Positions 34,154 through 42,927 of a stretch of 64,000 nt of DNA are shown piece by piece. The translations under genes were made by a program, and so were the position numbers. The stretch is taken from positions 1-64,000 of the forward strand of contig NZ_JASITA010000016.1 of assembly GCF_030063415.1 (NCBI RefSeq). Reading direction: 5' to 3'. Within the stretch, counting starts at the first letter, position 1. Each line of letters begins with the position of its first letter. The stretch comes from Streptomyces sp. H27-C3 (GTDB lineage: Bacteria > Actinomycetota > Actinomycetes > Streptomycetales > Streptomycetaceae). A model generated the notes under the pieces. The model was not told the origin of the DNA. It did no database searches and worked only from the letters and a program-made list of their open reading frames with translations.

Positions 34154-35116
34154 TCAGCTGAGAGTGACCTGGCGGTTGGTGAGCCCGCCGCGCGCCCGGC
34201 GCTCCTCGGCGGTCAGCGGGGCGTCCGAGGCGAGCGCCGCGGTGAGCCGCTCCGCGAGCTGGGCCGCGGGCTTCTCGATGTCCTGGGCCGTCATCGTGCT
34301 CGGCAGGTCCCAGACCGGGACGACCATCCCGTGCGCCCGGAAGGAGCCGACGAGCCGGGTACCTTCGCCGAGCGAGGACGTACCGGTGGCGTGCAGCCGC
34401 GAGAGCGCGTCGAGGAGCTGGTCCTCGGCGTACGGCATGACCCAGCGCAGGTGGTTCCTGCCCGGGGCCTCGCACCAGTAGGCGGCGTCGACGCCGGTCA
34501 GCCGGACCGTCGGGATCGCCGCGGCGTTGGCACGCTCCAGGGAGGCGCCGACCTCGGGCGCCGCGTTCTCCGAGTCCGGCACCCAGAACTCGAAGCCGGA
34601 GTGCACGACCGGCTCGAAGGCCGCGTCGGGGTCGAGCAGGTCCTGCAGGCGCGGCCCGTCCGCCGGGGCGCGCTCGGCCACCACCGGGTTGCCCGGCTCG
34701 GTGGTCAGCGCACGCCGGAGCGTGTCCGCGAGGTCGCGGCTGAGGTCGCCGGAGGGCGTGTCGTTCTGCAGGCCGAGCAGCACGGAGCCGTCGTCGCGGC
34801 GCAGCGCGGGCCAGGCCATCGGCAGTACGGTCGCCAGCGTCACCGAGGGGACGTCGTCGGGCAGCCCGTCCTTGAGTGTCAGCGGCACGGTCGCGGCGGG
34901 CACCAGCTCGCGCAGCGCGACCCAGTCGCCCTCGCCCGCCAGGCCCTCGAAGGGGCGCTGCACCAGCTCGGTGACGGCGTGCGACGCGGTGCGGCCGTGG
35001 CAGGCCTTGTAGCGACGGCCAGAACCGCACGGGCAGGGCTCGCGGGCCCCGACCACCGGCACCTCCCCGCTGGTCACCTGAGGCTTGGCCTTGGTCTGGA
35101 GGCGCTTCTTGGCCAT
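34154..35116 (-). CDS. SEC-C motif protein (DUF5926-like)
   Basis: Actinobacterial conserved protein of 320 residues. Near the N-terminus is the SEC-C zinc motif EPCPCGSGRRYKACHG, which in SecA binds SecB or ribosomes. A basic leader precedes it (AKKRLQTKAKPQ). The remaining 280 residues match a family with no known function (DUF5926 from memory), including GFEFWVPDSENAAPEVGASL and DAAYWCEAPGRNHLRWVMP. ATG 35116 is the natural start. A zinc-dependent protein-interaction role is inference. Confidence 0.82.
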   Translation of the reverse strand: MAKKRLQTKAKPQVTSGEVPVVGAREPCPCGSGRRYKACHGRTASHAVTELVQRPFEGLAGEGDWVALRELVPAATVPLTLKDGLPDDVPSVTLATVLPMAWPALRRDDGSVLLGLQNDTPSGDLSRDLADTLRRALTTEPGNPVVAERAPADGPRLQDLLDPDAAFEPVVHSGFEFWVPDSENAAPEVGASLERANAAAIPTVRLTGVDAAYWCEAPGRNHLRWVMPYAEDQLLDALSRLHATGTSSLGEGTRLVGSFRAHGMVVPVWDLPSTMTAQDIEKPAAQLAERLTAALASDAPLTAEERRARGGLTNRQVTLS

Positions 35117-35300
35117 GCGTGGCTTCTCCCGTTCACGGCAGTGCTGTGTCGGGCGCGAGCCTAGCCGCTGCGCCGGGCGGGAATCGTCCGCCGACGGGCG
35201 CGGGGACCCCGCGCCCGGTCCGGCGCCGGGCGCCCTGGGGCTCGCGTACCCCCGGCTCGTCCGGTCCGGGCGTTGATCCATGGCGGTCAGTCCATCGCGG

Positions 35301-35813
35301 TCAGTCCAGGTCGTCGAGGACGTCGGCGAAGGTTAGATCGGGGGCGGCGACGCGCGTAGCGAAATCCTCGCGCCGATTGCTCTCGCCGACCACAGCCCAC
35401 ACGGTGACCTCTCCGACCGCGTTGTCCTGTACCCCCCAGTCCCGCGCCAGCGCACTGATGATGTTGAGCCCGCGACCACCGCGCGCGGTGACCGACGGTG
35501 TGGCCGGAACCGGTCGGGTCGGACCACCGCCGTCCGTCACTTCGACGGTCAGCGCACCAGCCGGGTCGACGCGCCACGCGGCGCGGATGTCGCCGTCCCC
35601 CACCTCCGCCTGTCCCAGCGGCCTGCCATGGCGGCAGGCATTGCTGAGCAGTTCGGAAAGGATCAGTACGGCATCGTCAATGACCGCTTCCGTCATCCCA
35701 TTTCCGTGCAATTCATCACGCATACGACGTCTTGCAGTGCCCACGCCCGCAGGGCCGTGGGGAACGGCCATGCTCGACGACGTGGGCACTTCCTGTGCCA
35801 CCACCAACGCCAC
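35301..35813 (-). CDS. Anti-sigma-factor-type ATP-binding protein
   Basis: GHKL ATPase of about 170 residues. The N box is LILSELLSNACRHG, the G1 region is VEVTDGGGPTRPV, and the G2-like region is ARGGRGLNIISALARDWGVQ. A Gln/Val-rich N-terminus is followed by GTARRRMRDELHGNGM. GTG 35813 is chosen because GGAGG lies 8 bases upstream. It may pair with the PP2C phosphatase or an anti-sigma antagonist, but no partner gene is adjacent. Streptomyces has many of these orphans. Confidence 0.85.
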   Translation of the reverse strand: MALVVAQEVPTSSSMAVPHGPAGVGTARRRMRDELHGNGMTEAVIDDAVLILSELLSNACRHGRPLGQAEVGDGDIRAAWRVDPAGALTVEVTDGGGPTRPVPATPSVTARGGRGLNIISALARDWGVQDNAVGEVTVWAVVGESNRREDFATRVAAPDLTFADVLDDLD

Positions 35814-35952
35814 CCCCGAGACCTCCTTCGCCCCACGCCACCGAGTGAATGCCCCAATGGCCTGGACCGGAAACCGGCCAAGCGTTGAGCAGTGACGCAC
35901 TCGTACGATCGAGTACGGAACGAATGCGCCGGTGCACTCCCTGTAGCCGTCG

Positions 35953-36759
35953 TCAGAGGCGACCGAGTTGCGACAACACCTGCTTCGGGCGATTGGTGAT
36001 GATTGCGTCGACTCCGAGGCGGACGCACAGCTCGACATCCTCCGGCTCGTTCACCGTCCAGACGTGCACCCGGTGTCCCGCGCGGTGCAGCCGCGCGATG
36101 TATCCGGGGTGATTGCGGACGATGCGCATGCCGGGCCCCGCGATGCGCGCACCGGCCGGAAGTCGCCCGTCGCGCAGCCGCGGCGAGACGAACTGCATCA
36201 GATAGACGGTCGGGACCGTGGGCGCGGCGGCCGCCACCCGGTGCAGGGAGCGGGCCGAGAAACTCATGATGCGTACGGGCGAGGGCTCGTCCGCTGCGGG
36301 TGCGTCGAGGCCGAACTGCTTCAGCAGGAGGAGCAGCCGCTCCTCGACCTGGCCGGCCCAGCGGGTGGGGTGCTTGGTCTCGATGGCCAGCTCGATGCGG
36401 CGCCCGGCGTCCGAGACCAGTTCGAGCAGCCGCTCCAGGGTGAGTACGGAGGTCAGCTCGCCCCGGCCGGGGTCCCAGTCCGGGGACTCCTCGCGGTCCT
36501 TCCAGGAGCCGAAGTCGAGGGTGGCGAGATCGGCCAGTTCGAGGGCGGAGACGGCGCCGCGGCCGTTCGACGTGCGGTTCACCCGGCGGTCGTGCACGCA
36601 GACGAGATGTCCGTCCGCGGTGAGCCGTACATCGCATTCGAGGGCGTCCGCGCCGTCCTCGATCGCCTTCATGTACGCGGCCAGGGTGTGCTCGGGGGCG
36701 TCCTCTGAGGCACCCCGGTGAGCGACGACTTGAGTGGTGTGCTGCCGTGCGTGGGTCAC
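35953..36759 (-). CDS. Glycerophosphodiester phosphodiesterase
   Basis: TIM-barrel enzyme of the GDPD family (PF03009) that hydrolyses glycerophosphodiesters to glycerol-3-phosphate. Motifs are VVAHRGASEDAPEHTLAAY with the catalytic His, ALECDVRLTADGHLVCVHD with the metal Glu/Asp and second His, and ELAIETKHP. No signal peptide is seen, so it is cytosolic. Length 268 and GTG start at 36759. Confidence 0.93.
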   Translation of the reverse strand: MTHARQHTTQVVAHRGASEDAPEHTLAAYMKAIEDGADALECDVRLTADGHLVCVHDRRVNRTSNGRGAVSALELADLATLDFGSWKDREESPDWDPGRGELTSVLTLERLLELVSDAGRRIELAIETKHPTRWAGQVEERLLLLLKQFGLDAPAADEPSPVRIMSFSARSLHRVAAAAPTVPTVYLMQFVSPRLRDGRLPAGARIAGPGMRIVRNHPGYIARLHRAGHRVHVWTVNEPEDVELCVRLGVDAIITNRPKQVLSQLGRL

Positions 36760-37023
36760 CGCGTCATGGTGTCACCGAGACGGGGTAGGCGCGCACCTGA
36801 GGGACCTGGGGCGAGGCCTGCTGGACGCCTTGAAGGTTCGCCGGTTTTGTCCGATATAAAGGACGATCGGTGGACGCACAGGTACTGCTTACCGTGCGCT
36901 GACGCTCGGTGGGAAAAGCTGACAGCGGACACTTGCACAGGTGGACGTTGACGAGACTCAGACAAAGACTTCACACAGGGACATCCAGACCCAGCCTGAT
37001 GTGGGACCGAGGAGAAGAGAGCT

Positions 37024-38502
37024 GTGAGCACCGAGAACGAGGGCACTGCGGTTCCGGCCGCCCCGTCCGCACCTCCCGCACCGGCCGCTCCCGAGCCCGA
37101 CTCCGCGACTGCGGCACAGCAGCCCGGGTATGGGGCCGGGCCCGTCCCGGACGCCGGGCAGCGGCCGTCGGCGGCCACCGCGCGGGAGCAGCCCGCGCAC
37201 GCCCCGCAGCCCGGCCCGGTGCCCGCAGGGGCGCCGCAGACCCAGTCCCGGGGCGCCGGCTGGCCCCCGCCGCCGCCCGTGTACCCCTCGTACGGAGGCG
37301 GTGACGTCGGCATCGGCGGTCACGGCGGCGGCCCCGCGTGGGGTGCGCCCATGGCACCCGTTCCCCCGGCCCCGAAGAAGCGCAACGGCGGCCTGGTGGC
37401 AGGGGTGCTGGCGGCCGCGCTGATCGCGGGCGGCGTCGGCGGCGGCTTCGGCTACTGGGCCGCGGAGCGCAACGACAACCCCAACGACTCGACCACCGTC
37501 TCCGCCGCCGGAGACCTCAAGGACTTCAAGCGCGAGCCCGGCACGGTCGCCGCGGTCGCGGGCAAGGCGCTGCCGAGCGTCGTCACCATTCAGGCGCAGG
37601 GCGGCGACGGCGAGGGCGGCACGGGCACCGGCTTTGTCTACGACAAGGAAGGCCACATCGTCACCAACAACCATGTGGTGGCTTCCGCGGCCGACAGCGG
37701 CGCACTGTCCGTCACTTTCTCCAACGGCAAGAAGTACGCCGCCGAGGTGGTCGGCCGGGCGCAGGGCTACGACGTGGCCGTGCTGAAGCTGAAGAACGCC
37801 CCGTCCGGCCTGGCCCCGCTGCCGCTGGGCGACTCGGACAAGGTCGCGGTCGGCGACTCGACGATCGCCATCGGCGCCCCCTTCGGCCTGTCGAACACGG
37901 TCACCACCGGCATCGTCAGCGCGAAGGACCGTCCGGTCGCCTCGGGCGACGGCCAGGGCAGCAAGGCCTCGTACATGAGCGCCCTGCAGACCGACGCCTC
38001 GATCAACCCGGGCAACTCCGGCGGCCCGCTGTTGGATTCGCGCGGCGCGGTCATCGGCATCAACTCGGCCATCCAGTCCGGCGGCGGCTCCGGCGGCTTC
38101 GGCCAGTCCCAGGCGGGCTCCATCGGCCTGGGCTTCGCGATCCCGGTCAACCAGGCCACGACCGTCGCCGAGCAGCTGATCAAGACGGGTGAGCCGGTCT
38201 ACCCGGTGATCGGCGCGACGGTGGCCATGGACGAGAAGAGCACGGGCGGCGCCAAGGTCGCGGACAGCGGCGCGGGCAACACCCCGGCGGTCATGCCGAA
38301 CGGCCCGGCCGCCAAGGCGGGGCTCAAGGCGGGCGACGTCATCACCAAGCTCGACGACCGCGTGATCGAGAGCGGCCCGACCCTGATCAGCGAGATCTGG
38401 ACCCACAAGCCGGACGACAAGGTCACGCTCACGTACGAGCGCGCCGGCAAGTCCTCCACGGTCGATGTCACCCTGGGCCAGCGCAAGGGCGACGACAGCT
38501 GA
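37024..38502 (+). CDS. HtrA/DegP-like membrane-anchored serine protease with PDZ domain
   Basis: Surface quality-control protease of 492 residues. A long cytosolic Pro/Ala/Gly-rich N-terminus (1-115) precedes one transmembrane helix (about 122-144, LVAGVLAAALIAGGVGGGFG). The trypsin-like domain follows, with His 217 (NNHVV), Asp 250 (YDVAVLKL) and Ser 332 (INPGNSGGPLL). A C-terminal PDZ domain (about 385-480) has PAAKAGLKAGDVITKLDDRV. All catalytic residues are present. GTG 37024 is preceded by GAGGAGAAGAG. Streptomyces has several related HtrA proteases under envelope stress control. It is followed by a hairpin and tRNA-Ser. Confidence 0.95.
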   Translation: MSTENEGTAVPAAPSAPPAPAAPEPDSATAAQQPGYGAGPVPDAGQRPSAATAREQPAHAPQPGPVPAGAPQTQSRGAGWPPPPPVYPSYGGGDVGIGGHGGGPAWGAPMAPVPPAPKKRNGGLVAGVLAAALIAGGVGGGFGYWAAERNDNPNDSTTVSAAGDLKDFKREPGTVAAVAGKALPSVVTIQAQGGDGEGGTGTGFVYDKEGHIVTNNHVVASAADSGALSVTFSNGKKYAAEVVGRAQGYDVAVLKLKNAPSGLAPLPLGDSDKVAVGDSTIAIGAPFGLSNTVTTGIVSAKDRPVASGDGQGSKASYMSALQTDASINPGNSGGPLLDSRGAVIGINSAIQSGGGSGGFGQSQAGSIGLGFAIPVNQATTVAEQLIKTGEPVYPVIGATVAMDEKSTGGAKVADSGAGNTPAVMPNGPAAKAGLKAGDVITKLDDRVIESGPTLISEIWTHKPDDKVTLTYERAGKSSTVDVTLGQRKGDDS

Positions 38503-38515
38503 CCGGCTAGGCTGT

Positions 38516-38546
38516 CCCCGCGTCACCGCACAGCGCTGGCGCGGGG
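38516..38546 (+). terminator. 7-bp hairpin between htrA-like gene and tRNA-Ser
   Basis: CCCCGCG (38516-38522) pairs with CGCGGGG (38540-38546). The right arm includes the first two bases of the tRNA. It may be a weak terminator of the protease gene or incidental. Confidence 0.4.
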
Positions 38547-38631
38547 TGGGTTGCCCGAGCGGCCTAAGGGAACGGTCTTGAAAACCGTCGTGGCAGCGAT
38601 GTCACCGTGGGTTCAAATCCCACACCCACCG
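38545..38631 (+). tRNA. tRNA-Ser (anticodon TGA)
   Basis: Class II tRNA of 87 bases. The acceptor GGTGGGT (38545-38551) pairs with ACCCACC (38624-38630), discriminator G 38631. The D arm begins GCCCGAGCGG. The anticodon loop is CTTGAAA with TGA at 38579-38581, and a long variable arm follows (GGCAGCGATGTCACC). The T arm is GTGGGTTCAAATCCCAC. CCA is not encoded. Its 3' part is the insertion site of the island. Confidence 0.96.
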
Positions 38632-38632
38632 C
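38576..38632. repeat. attL: 57-bp direct repeat (3' part of tRNA-Ser)
   Basis: The sequence from the anticodon loop to just past the tRNA end recurs exactly at 49188-49244. An identity block at the 3' end of a tRNA is the usual target of tyrosine integrases, so this is taken as attL. Confidence 0.92.
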
Positions 38633-38657
38633 AGCAGGCCAGCGTATGCGCAGGCCA

Positions 38658-38689
38658 GAAGGGGCGCCCCTCACCAGAGGCGCCCCTTC
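38658..38689 (+). terminator. 11-bp hairpin after tRNA-Ser (island side)
   Basis: GAAGGGGCGCC (38658-38668) pairs perfectly with GGCGCCCCTTC (38679-38689), 27 bases after the tRNA. It is a likely terminator for the tRNA and is matched by an analogous hairpin after the right repeat. Confidence 0.78.
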
Positions 38690-38788
38690 GTCGTGTGCCC
38701 TGTCTCACCCTGAACCGCTCCTGCGCCGTTTTGGATCACCGCGCGTGGACCAGGCATGGACCGGGCCCTGGCCTCTCGGCGCGGCTAG

Positions 38789-40250
38789 TACTACAGCCGG
38801 TGGTTTCACGGTGAGTGAGCGCGGGCAGCTCGGGTGCGGTAGTGGCTGGTTCGGGCGCGGGATTGGTGGCGGGTGCGCCAGCGGTGCCAGTGCATGGCCA
38901 GCCAGGTCCGGGCGGTGCGGGCGGGAGCGAGCACGATCCGGTCGTACAAGCGGCGGATCTCGTTCACGGTCGGGGGTCGGGTGTTGTCGGCGGGGCCGGT
39001 ATAAGCCGGCTCCGGACGGTGACCAGGAAGGCCATGGCGAGCATGCACACGGTGGTGTGCCGGTACCACGAGCACCATTTGCGTACCTCGTGCTCGTCCA
39101 GTCCCACCTGTCCCTTGGCGACCTGGAACGACTCCTCCACCGTCCAGCGCTGTCCGGCGGCGACGACCATCTCGGCCAGGGGCGTGTCCGGGTGGGTGTG
39201 GCACAGGAAGTAGGCGATCTCCCGGACGAGTTCGCCGGTCTTCTTGTCCTTCTTGTTGGGCACGGTCGAGCGGCGGATCAGCAGGTGTCGCTCCAATCCT
39301 GCTGAGGTGGAGGCGAGTTGGACGGAGGCCCAGTCGTACTCGCGGGGACCCTTGGCGCCGTCCGCACAGGACCGGCGTTCGAAGGCATGCTCCGGCACCA
39401 GCGCCCACAGCTCGGGGGCCTGCCGGGTACGCCCGTCGGGCAGCGGCAGCACCTCGTTTTTCGGGATGGCGAGCACGTAGCGGATCTGGCGTTCCTCCAG
39501 CCAGGCGCGCAGCGCACGGCACTGCCCGTAGGCCTCGTCGGCCAGGAAAAAGGTGAACGGCACCGAGGCCGCCACCGCGCTCTCCAGCATCCGCCGGGCC
39601 AGCTCCGGTTTGGTGGCCACCGTGCTTGCGCGTTCGGGCGGGATGCCCTGCTCGGCGCAGCGGTGTTCGTGCTCCGCGGTGGTGCCGGCCCAGTTCCCGC
39701 CGAGGTAGAGCTCGCTGCCGATCAGGGTGCGGCCCTTCCCGGATCCGTACGACAGGTGCACGCTGACCTGGGCGTTCTCGACCCTGCCCGCAGTTCCGGT
39801 GTACTGACGCTGGACACCGGCGGTCTTGGTGCCCTTCTTGATGTCGCCAGTCTCGTCCGCGATCAGCACCGCGTCGTCGGCGGCCAGGGCTGCGACCGCG
39901 AAGGCGCGGACCCGGTCGCGCAGTTCGTCCGCATCCCACGCGGCCTTGGCCAGGAAGCCCTGCAACCGGTCCGGGTTGGGGTGGCCGGCAGCCTCCGCGA
40001 GCTGCCACAGGTTCTTGCGCGGCACCTCGCTGAGCAGCCCGCGCACCATCGCCCGCAGGTTCTCCCGGGAGGCCGGGCGCGCGAACACATCGTCCACCGA
40101 GGCGCACAGCGCCTCCAACTCCTTCTCCAATGCCCGGACTTCGGCATCGCTCAACTCATCCGTCCGCGCCACACCAAGCGGCAATTTCAGTCTCACGAAC
40201 GGAGCAACGAGCCAATCGCCGTCACGTCATGTGAAGCACCGGCTGTAGTA
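38789..40250. mobile_element. IS701-family insertion sequence, intact ends
   Basis: A 1462-base element. The left end starts TACTACAGCCGGTG and the right end is its inverse (CACCGGCTGTAGTA), followed inward by partly conserved bases. CTAG is present on both sides (38785-38788 and 40251-40254), a 4-base duplication of the YTAR type expected for IS701. It contains one transposase gene on the minus strand. It inserted just after the integrase stop, within the island. Exact ends suggest recent insertion. Confidence 0.9.
38964..40196 (-). CDS. IS701-family DDE transposase
   Basis: Transposase of 410 residues with a DDE_5 catalytic core. The first Asp is in VLIADETGDIKKGTKT, the second in FFLADEAYGQCRAL, and the Glu in QRWTVEESFQVAKGQVGLDE. 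The YTGTAGRVENAQVSVHL and YREXXK-like WTVEESF segments are typical of the IS701/ISKra groups. GTG 40196 is the start. The length is complete, so it is probably active. The gene lies 54 bases inside the right inverted repeat. Confidence 0.95.
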   Translation of the reverse strand: MRLKLPLGVARTDELSDAEVRALEKELEALCASVDDVFARPASRENLRAMVRGLLSEVPRKNLWQLAEAAGHPNPDRLQGFLAKAAWDADELRDRVRAFAVAALAADDAVLIADETGDIKKGTKTAGVQRQYTGTAGRVENAQVSVHLSYGSGKGRTLIGSELYLGGNWAGTTAEHEHRCAEQGIPPERASTVATKPELARRMLESAVAASVPFTFFLADEAYGQCRALRAWLEERQIRYVLAIPKNEVLPLPDGRTRQAPELWALVPEHAFERRSCADGAKGPREYDWASVQLASTSAGLERHLLIRRSTVPNKKDKKTGELVREIAYFLCHTHPDTPLAEMVVAAGQRWTVEESFQVAKGQVGLDEHEVRKWCSWYRHTTVCMLAMAFLVTVRSRLIPAPPTTPDPRP

Positions 40251-40272
40251 CTAGTTCTTCATCTCGACCTGC

Positions 40273-41655
40273 TTACCCCTCCTCGTCGGCATCGAGGGCC
40301 CGTTCGATCTGCTGGTTGCTGTGGTGCTGGGTACCCTGGATCGCCTTGGCGTAGAAGCGGAACAGCACGGCGATGCTGTGGCCGGCACGACGGGCGACTT
40401 CGGCCGGGGAGACCCCAGATGCCAACCAGAGGGAGACGCCGGCGGCTCGGAGCGAGTACGGGACCTCAGCGAGAGGGGATTGCACCTCCGTCTCGGTGAG
40501 GACAGCACGGTGGGCAGCCTTCCAGATGTCGCCGTACTCCTTGCTGAGGAGGCCGCCGCCCCGAGCTGCTCGGAAGATCCGACCGTCCTGAGCCACCCCG
40601 AACTCCTCGATGTGCTCACGGATCATGCGGACCAGTACAGGCGGGATGGGTACTGCCCGCGTTGCCTTCCGTGCCCGCTTCTTGAGCCCCCGGGAGTCGA
40701 AGGACTCACCCGTGTCCGTCCACCCGGAGCCAACCCGAGCAGTACTGGTCGACAGCAGGACTTCGCCCCACCCTTCCTCGGGGAGGGTGAAGGCGTCCTC
40801 CTTGAGGTTGGAGGCTTCACCAGGGCGGTTCGCCGCGTAGTAGAGGCAGCCGTAGAACGCTCTCAGGTGACGGCCCCGCTTCCCCTGCTCGCCCGTAGCG
40901 GTGATCAGCCTCTTGGCCAGTGCTGGCCCGGGGACGAACCGGAAGTCGATTTCATCGTCAGTCTCCGGCGGTGTCCAGTCCACACGGTTGAGAGGCAGGG
41001 ACGCGAGCCGTTCCAGCTCTACCGCGTACCGGAGGCAGTTGCTGAACACTGGGACTTTCCGCTTCACGGTGTTGTCGGCGGCGACCTTCCCGTCGAGCTT
41101 GAGGGCCAGGGCATCGAGCGCGGAACGGACCACCGCCGGGGTGTTCAGGGCGGTGATGTCCACGGACTTACGGCCGATCCAGTCGAGAGCCGCCGCTATG
41201 TCCTCTGGCGGATCTTCGGCAGTGACACGGGGCACCAGCTCTCCGGCTTCGTTGAGCATGAAGCGGAATACCCAGGAGTAGAGCGCGGTGCGGAGAACCC
41301 TGGGGGCAGGTGCCCCGCGGTTGTCCCTGACCAGGCGGGGAGTGATGGTGGCGAGAGCGTCCGCGATGCTCGCGCGATGCTTGGCGGAGGCGGTCGGCCA
41401 CTTCATCGCCGCGTACTCCCGTGCGTGGGTGTACCAGGTAGGAGACAGGGCTGCCAGGACCTCGGAGGCCGGCAGGCCGCTGTCCGTGTCGAACTGCTCG
41501 CGGTTGCGCAGGGCGGCGAGCAGCTCGGAGCGGCGACCGTCAGCCTGTGCCTTGATCTTGTAGCTCTTGGAGAACGGCCGGATGCCGACACGCCAGCGGA
41601 GCTGGTAGGCCGCCGCGCGGTTGGCGCGAGCCAGAGCCCGGAAGAACCAGGCCAA
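40273..41655 (-). CDS. Tyrosine recombinase (island integrase)
   Basis: Site-specific integrase of about 460 residues, expected to recombine attP with the tRNA-Ser attB. The N-terminal arm-binding region has YQLRWRVGIRPFSKSYK. The core-binding domain follows. Catalytic residues are Arg in YAANRPGEASNL, the YSLRAAGVSLWLASGV box (Arg kept, the usual His before it replaced by Ser), AGHSIAVLFRF, and the nucleophile Tyr in RFYAK. The TTG start at 41655 is weak and the N-terminus may lack a few residues. The stop is 23 bases from the IS end, so the coding sequence itself is not interrupted. Its position beside attL supports the island call. Confidence 0.88.
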   Translation of the reverse strand: MAWFFRALARANRAAAYQLRWRVGIRPFSKSYKIKAQADGRRSELLAALRNREQFDTDSGLPASEVLAALSPTWYTHAREYAAMKWPTASAKHRASIADALATITPRLVRDNRGAPAPRVLRTALYSWVFRFMLNEAGELVPRVTAEDPPEDIAAALDWIGRKSVDITALNTPAVVRSALDALALKLDGKVAADNTVKRKVPVFSNCLRYAVELERLASLPLNRVDWTPPETDDEIDFRFVPGPALAKRLITATGEQGKRGRHLRAFYGCLYYAANRPGEASNLKEDAFTLPEEGWGEVLLSTSTARVGSGWTDTGESFDSRGLKKRARKATRAVPIPPVLVRMIREHIEEFGVAQDGRIFRAARGGGLLSKEYGDIWKAAHRAVLTETEVQSPLAEVPYSLRAAGVSLWLASGVSPAEVARRAGHSIAVLFRFYAKAIQGTQHHSNQQIERALDADEEG

Positions 41656-42069
41656 TCGCCCACGGCGAGCACAGCCAGGAGGGACGGGATGTTCACCAAA
41701 CCCGCACAGGTCAGCGCGGATTGCTGTCCACCCAGCAGTGGCCGGGGCTGGCGGCCTCCACGGCTTTACTCACCTGTTCGACTCGGGGCCCGCGTCGGGC
41801 AAGTCCAGGGGGCCACTCGATCAAATTCCGGGCAGGATCAAAGCCTGCCCGAGTTGCCGGACAGCGTAAGGCCCCCTGAACATGCCCGACCCCAACCCGA
41901 ACAGGACACCGGCCAAACCCGCTCCGGCCGCCCGCGATGGCAAGGTGGGCGCTGTCCGTGCCAACGGCCAGAGCGAGCACATGAGTTGTAGCGCACCGCC
42001 GTGTTGACGAACAGGTCGTGTCGGCTGTCCCTCTCCTGCTACGGTCGTCCGTTCGTCAAGGAGGTTGCG
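41656..42069. promoter_or_regulatory. Gene-free gap with two inverted repeats, upstream of kinase gene
   Basis: CGGGCAGG (41829-41836) pairs with CCTGCCCG (41844-41851), a hairpin that may separate divergent transcription of integrase and kinase. TTGACGAAC (42004-42012) pairs with GTTCGTCAA (42051-42059), a perfect 9-base inverted repeat 38 bases apart. Its right arm abuts the AAGGAGG ribosome binding site (from 42058), so the structure could be an operator pair or a translational control stem. No gene was found in the gap. Confidence 0.5.
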
Positions 42070-42927
42070 ATGACTGCACCCCTGCCCGTTGCCGCCCGTG
42101 TGGATCTCCGCCGTCAGCCGGTCGAAGGCGTGCTGGAACGCGTGGAGGCTGCCCTGCACGTACGAGTGGATCGGCAAGGGCTCGTACGCAAGCGCCGTTC
42201 CCTGGGGGGCCGTACGGAGCGGGGCACGTGGGTGCGGATCGAGCGGCGGGGATTCGAGCGGATCGGACCGCAGGGCTGGAACGGGACCGAGGCCGCCGCT
42301 GTCCTGCAACGGGTCGCGATGCCCGAGTGGTACCAGGGCGTGGCGTGGCGGGAGCCAGGCGAACCGGTGATGTGGCGGGCGGACGAGCTTGAGCTGATCG
42401 ACTCGCCGTCGATCGCAAAGGGCGCCCTCGTGCTCGAAGACCCTGGCCTGCCGGATGCCTGGTGGGAGGCGCTGAACGCCTCGCTGGACGCCCTTGCCGA
42501 GCAGCAGACGCCGAGGATCGCGACTCCGGACACGGTGACGATCACGCAAGAGCTGGTGACTCACGCGCTCGGAGAAGTCTTTCCCAGCGTGGCTGACACG
42601 CGGATCGAGCGCTGGGCGCCGGCGCACGCGGATCTGACCTGGGCCAACGTGATGGGACCAGGGTTCTCCATCATCGACTGGGAGGACTGGGGCATGGCGC
42701 CCCGCGGCCTGGACGCTGCGACGCTGTGGGGCAATGCACTGGCCGTCCCGGCACTCGCGGATCGCATCCACCGCGAGCGGTGTGCGGACTTGGAGAGCCG
42801 GGACGGCAAGCTGATGTCGCTGTTCTTCCTCTCGAAGATCGTCGGACCACACGCTCACGAGGAAGATCCGCTACTGGCGCCCGCCCAGAAAGAGGCCCAG
42901 CGCCTGGTGGCCGAGCTTCAGCTCTGA
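42070..42927 (+). CDS. Aminoglycoside-phosphotransferase-like kinase
   Basis: Small-molecule kinase of the APH/choline kinase fold, about 285 residues. The catalytic loop is HADLTWANV (His 186, Asp 188), followed by the metal-binding IIDWEDWGMAPRGLDAATLW. The N-lobe lacks a clear glycine-rich loop, and RTERGTWVRIER may replace it. Substrates in this family include aminoglycosides, macrolides, homoserine and sugars; none can be chosen. ATG 42070 has an excellent AAGGAGG. It ends 10 bases into the convergent aldo/keto reductase gene. Confidence 0.8.
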   Translation: MTAPLPVAARVDLRRQPVEGVLERVEAALHVRVDRQGLVRKRRSLGGRTERGTWVRIERRGFERIGPQGWNGTEAAAVLQRVAMPEWYQGVAWREPGEPVMWRADELELIDSPSIAKGALVLEDPGLPDAWWEALNASLDALAEQQTPRIATPDTVTITQELVTHALGEVFPSVADTRIERWAPAHADLTWANVMGPGFSIIDWEDWGMAPRGLDAATLWGNALAVPALADRIHRERCADLESRDGKLMSLFFLSKIVGPHAHEEDPLLAPAQKEAQRLVAELQL

